Shown here piece by piece: positions 30,752-33,493 of a stretch of 33,493 bases of DNA. A program made the position numbers and the translations under genes. Every line of letters begins with the position of its first letter. Position 1 is the first letter of the stretch. Origin of the DNA: Chloroflexota bacterium (lineage in GTDB: Bacteria > Chloroflexota > UBA11872 > UBA12225); the NCBI GenBank assembly GCA_030447525.1, contig JAUJOR010000018.1, positions 61,010-94,502 on the forward strand. Direction: 5' to 3'. Under the pieces are notes generated by a model. It saw only the letters and a list, made by a program, of their open reading frames with translations. It was not told the DNA's origin and ran no database searches.

Positions 30752-33493
30752 ATGGGCTGGCAATTCAGGCGCAGGGGCGTGATAGGGGACGTGGTCTCCC
30801 TCTCGCTCGTGGGCGCCCTCAGCTACGTCGTGGCCTCGGCGGTGAATTTCTACGAGCACCTGCACGACCTGTTCGACGCCAACGAACCCATTCAGGCCGA
30901 CGAGCTGGTCTTCGTCGTCGCCGCGGTGGCCATGGCCTTCTCCGTGCGCCGGTGGCTGCAGGCGCGCCGGGAGGTGGCCGAGCGCCGGCGGGTGGAGGGG
31001 GCCCTGCGCGAGAGCGAGGAGCGCTACCGCCTGGCCGTGCAGGCCACCCGGGACGTGGTATACGACTTCGACCTCTCGACAGAGACCATCGTGTGGAGCC
31101 CCGGCGCCCTGGAGACCTTCGGCTATACGCCAGAGGAGATGAGCGCGACGAACGCAGACTGGGCGGAGCGCATCCACCCGGAGGACCGCGCGCGGGTCGT
31201 GGCGGTGACCCAGGCGGCGCTCGCCCGCGGCGGGCCGTACGGCATGGAGTACCGCAGCCGCAAGAAGGACGGCGACTACGCCGAGGTGACCGACCGGGGC
31301 TGGGTGGTGATGAACGCCCAGGAGGAGGCAGTGCGGGTAGTGGGGGCGGTGAAGGACGTCACCGAGGGCAAGCGGGCGGCGGCGGCGATGCTGGAGGCGC
31401 GGGACGTAGCGCTCGCCGCCTCGCAAGCCAAGTCCGAGTTCCTGGCCAACATGAGCCACGAGATCCGTACTCCCATGAACGCCATCCTGGGCATGGCCGA
31501 CCTGCTGGCGGAGAGCCACCTGTCGGCCGAGCAGCAGGAGTACGTCGGCATCTCCCGCCGGGCGGGGGACGCCCTGCTCTCGCTGATCGACGACATCCTC
31601 GACCTGTCCAAGGTGGAGGCCGGGCAGCTGCGGCTGGAGACGGCCGACTTCGACCTGGGGGAGCTGGTGGAGGGGGCGGTGGAGGTGCTGGGCGCGCGGG
31701 CCCACGCCAAGGGGCTGGAGTTGACCTGCGAACTCGACCCGGACGTCCCCGCCGCGGTACGGGGTGATCCGGGCCGCTTGCGCCAGGTGCTCCTGAACCT
31801 CCTGGGCAACGCCGTCAAGTTCACGGAGCGGGGGGAGGTGGTCCTGCACGTGGCGTGGGCCACGTCCCCCGGCGACGCGGAGGACGCCTCGGCGGCGCCC
31901 GCGGCCGCCTCCCCGCCCCTGGCCCGCACCAGCCCGCTAGCCTTGCGGTTCTCCGTGCGGGACACGGGGATTGGCATCGCCTCCGCAAAGCAGGCCACCG
32001 TCTTCAGCGCCTTTACGCAAGTGGACGCCTCCACCACCCGGCGCTACGGGGGCACCGGGCTGGGGCTGGCTATCGTGGAGCGCCTGGTAGAGCTGATGGG
32101 CGGGCGGATCGAGGTGGAGAGCGCGCCGGGACAGGGCTCCACCTTCGCCTTCACCGTGTCGCTGGAGGCGGCCGTCCTGACCGGGGCCGCGCCAAGCCCC
32201 CTGGCGCCGGCGATCGAGCTGCGCGGGGCGCGGGTGCTGGTGGTGGACGACAACGCCACAAATCGACTCATCCTGCGACGCCTGCTGGTCCCCTACGGGG
32301 CGAAGGTAGAGGAGGCGGACGGCGGGGCCACCGGGCTGGACGCCTGGCGCGACGCCCGAACGGCCGGGACTCCCTACGACCTCCTGCTGCTCGACCAGCG
32401 CATGCCGGACATGGACGGCTTCGAGGTGGTGGCCCGGCTGCGAGCGGAGGGCGCGGCCGGGGACACGCTGGCCGGCGCCATCCTCATGCTCAGCTCCGAC
32501 CGGCGGGCGGGCGACGCCGAGCGGGCGCGCGCCCTGGGTATCACCCGCTACCTGGTCAAGCCCATCAAGCGCGCCGCCCTGCTGGCAGTTATTGCCACCA
32601 CCCTGCGGCCCCTCGCCAGCGCGCCGGAGGCGCCGGACGCGGCGACGGTCGGAGGCGACGGGGAGGCACCGCTACCGGTCGGCTCTGAGACGGGGCTAGG
32701 GTGGGGGAGCGCCGGGACGCCGGGTGGCGTCCAGGGGCCTGAGTCGCACGGGAGCGCCTCCGTCGATACCGGGGTGCGCCCGGGCAGTGTTGCGCGAGGC
32801 GCCGCGACGCCCGTCCGGGTAGTGCGGCACAGACCAGTTGAAGGCGCACCCTCGTTGGCGGCGTCAGATCCTCAAGGGGCGGCGCCCCGCGCCCGGCGCC
32901 TGTTGCTGGTGGACGACTCGGCGGACAACCGCCGGTTGGTGGAGCTGTACCTCAAGGGCCGGCCCTACGCCCTGGACACGGCAGACGACGGACAGGCCGG
33001 CCTGGCCAGCTTTCAGGCCGGGGAGTACGACCTGGTGCTGATGGACGTGCACATGCCGGTGATGGACGGGCTGGCGGCGACGCGGGCCATCCGCGCCTGG
33101 GAGGGCCAGGGGCACCGAGCGCGCACGCCCATCGTCGCCCTCACCGCCAGCGCCATGACCGAGGACGTCCGCCGGGCCCTGGACGCCGGCTGCGACGCCC
33201 ACCTGGCCAAGCCGGTCAGCAAGGCCGCCCTACTCGGCGCCCTTACCCGGCACGAGCGGCCGGACGGCGCGCCGGCCGGGACCGACTCTCCCCCAGACGA
33301 GCCCGGGGGGGGGGGGGGGGGGGGGGTGGGGGCGGCCCGCGCCCCCCCCCAGCCGGGCAGACACCCGCCGCCCCCCCCACGCCCCGGCCGGCCGCGCGCC
33401 ACTCCGGCGCCCCCGCACGCCCCCCCCCCCCCGACGACGCGGGGGGGCGCGCGGACGCGCCCGCGCCCGCCGACCGCACCCACCCCAGCCCCC
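30752..33493 (+). CDS. Hybrid sensor histidine kinase with PAS and two receiver domains, 3' end outside the window
   Basis: At least 913 aa, open to the window end. The ATG at 30752 has AGGGGAG ten bases upstream; GTG at 30710 is an alternative. Two N-terminal helices (about 11-32 and 51-68) anchor it. A PAS domain (about 84-205) follows, with VVYDFDLST and the PAC-type YGMEYRSRKKDGDYAEV. HisKA contains phospho-acceptor His236 in NMSHEIRTPMN. The ATPase domain has N-box LLNLLGNAVKFTERG near 347-361, G1 box DTGIGIA at 404-410 and G2 GGTGLGLAI near 433. REC1 (about 493-610) has phospho-Asp548 in LLLLDQRMPDMDG. After a disordered linker of about 100 residues, REC2 (from about 712) has Asp765 in LVLMDVHMPVMDG and Lys in HLAKPVSK. 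Such kinases usually end in an Hpt domain, which is not seen here. The tail after 33300 is low-complexity Gly/Pro/Arg and may be unreliable. Confidence 0.92.
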   Translation, partial: MGWQFRRRGVIGDVVSLSLVGALSYVVASAVNFYEHLHDLFDANEPIQADELVFVVAAVAMAFSVRRWLQARREVAERRRVEGALRESEERYRLAVQATRDVVYDFDLSTETIVWSPGALETFGYTPEEMSATNADWAERIHPEDRARVVAVTQAALARGGPYGMEYRSRKKDGDYAEVTDRGWVVMNAQEEAVRVVGAVKDVTEGKRAAAAMLEARDVALAASQAKSEFLANMSHEIRTPMNAILGMADLLAESHLSAEQQEYVGISRRAGDALLSLIDDILDLSKVEAGQLRLETADFDLGELVEGAVEVLGARAHAKGLELTCELDPDVPAAVRGDPGRLRQVLLNLLGNAVKFTERGEVVLHVAWATSPGDAEDASAAPAAASPPLARTSPLALRFSVRDTGIGIASAKQATVFSAFTQVDASTTRRYGGTGLGLAIVERLVELMGGRIEVESAPGQGSTFAFTVSLEAAVLTGAAPSPLAPAIELRGARVLVVDDNATNRLILRRLLVPYGAKVEEADGGATGLDAWRDARTAGTPYDLLLLDQRMPDMDGFEVVARLRAEGAAGDTLAGAILMLSSDRRAGDAERARALGITRYLVKPIKRAALLAVIATTLRPLASAPEAPDAATVGGDGEAPLPVGSETGLGWGSAGTPGGVQGPESHGSASVDTGVRPGSVARGAATPVRVVRHRPVEGAPSLAASDPQGAAPRARRLLLVDDSADNRRLVELYLKGRPYALDTADDGQAGLASFQAGEYDLVLMDVHMPVMDGLAATRAIRAWEGQGHRARTPIVALTASAMTEDVRRALDAGCDAHLAKPVSKAALLGALTRHERPDGAPAGTDSPPDEPGGGGGGGVGAARAPPQPGRHPPPPPRPGRPRATPAPPHAPPPPTTRGGARTRPRPPTAPTPAP
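33305..33493. other. 22-base G run and near-pure G/C sequence at the window edge
   Basis: An uninterrupted G run covers 33305-33326, followed by long C and G homopolymers to 33493 with very few A/T bases. It remains open in the kinase frame, but encodes only Gly/Pro/Ala/Arg. It may be a real low-complexity linker or a contig-end sequencing artefact. Confidence 0.7.

Noticed and set aside
30689..31849. 386-codon minus-strand frame opposite the hybrid kinase
   Set aside because: The plus strand encodes an unbroken PAS-HisKA-ATPase-REC-REC protein; the minus frame has no recognisable domain.

Overview
This is a very GC-rich (well above 60% by eye) bacterial chromosomal window. The gene content is that of an aerobic, menaquinone-using organism. 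It has a caa3-type cytochrome c oxidase whose subunit II carries a fused cytochrome c, a CtaG-type assembly factor and SURF1, and two futalosine-pathway menaquinone genes (mqnB, mqnD). There are many GTG/TTG starts, Pro/Ala/Gly-rich protein tails and a full-length FtsH. Together these suggest Chloroflexota, possibly near Thermomicrobia/Sphaerobacter. That is an inference from gene content; no marker gene was searched.

Layout. (1) 1-1372: a heptamer tandem repeat, then a GHMP kinase on the minus strand that looks like a galacturonokinase rather than a galactokinase. (2) 1433-3124: an IS1182-like insertion sequence with perfect 16-bp terminal inverted repeats and a frameshifted transposase, inserted about 60 bp upstream of the kinase start. 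(3) 3365-5943: a CinA C-terminal-domain (NMN deamidase-like) gene converging on an HxlR regulator/MFS exporter pair. (4) 5944-7631: a long leader with a strong sigma-70 type promoter and hairpins, ahead of an RpoD-family sigma factor. (5) 7641-10193: a GC palindrome cluster and ftsH. (6) 10298-13061: divergent Gfo/Idh/MocA oxidoreductase and nagA genes. (7) 12967-15203: a DedA membrane protein fused to a second membrane domain, and a divergent phospholipid N-methyltransferase-like gene. (8) 15172-20887: the minus-strand oxidase cluster ctaC-ctaD-ctaE-ctaF-ctaG, with a recognisable promoter at its head. (9) 21050-23700: an MFS transporter, then a lipoprotein with a C-terminal domain resembling BECR-fold phage-type ribonucleases, overlapped by a small tryptophan-rich gene; this is a candidate toxin-immunity pair. 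(10) 23791-27769: SURF1, a DSD1-family PLP enzyme, and mqnB-mqnD. (11) 28029-33493: an extended SDR epimerase, a membrane-anchored alpha/beta hydrolase, and a hybrid histidine kinase that runs off the window.

How parts fit together. The oxidase cluster, CtaG and SURF1 make and assemble the terminal oxidase, and mqnB/mqnD supply steps of menaquinone synthesis for the same chain. NagA, the Gfo/Idh enzyme, the sugar-acid kinase and the epimerase point to sugar and amino-sugar use. A recurring feature is short tandem duplications (7-18 bp, two to eight copies) in many intergenic spacers, plus GC-rich palindromes that have entered at least one reading frame. The least explained items are the nuclease-like lipoprotein with its overlapping partner, the 53-bp inverted repeats downstream of ftsH, and the 44-bp repeat pair between the PLP enzyme gene and mqnD.
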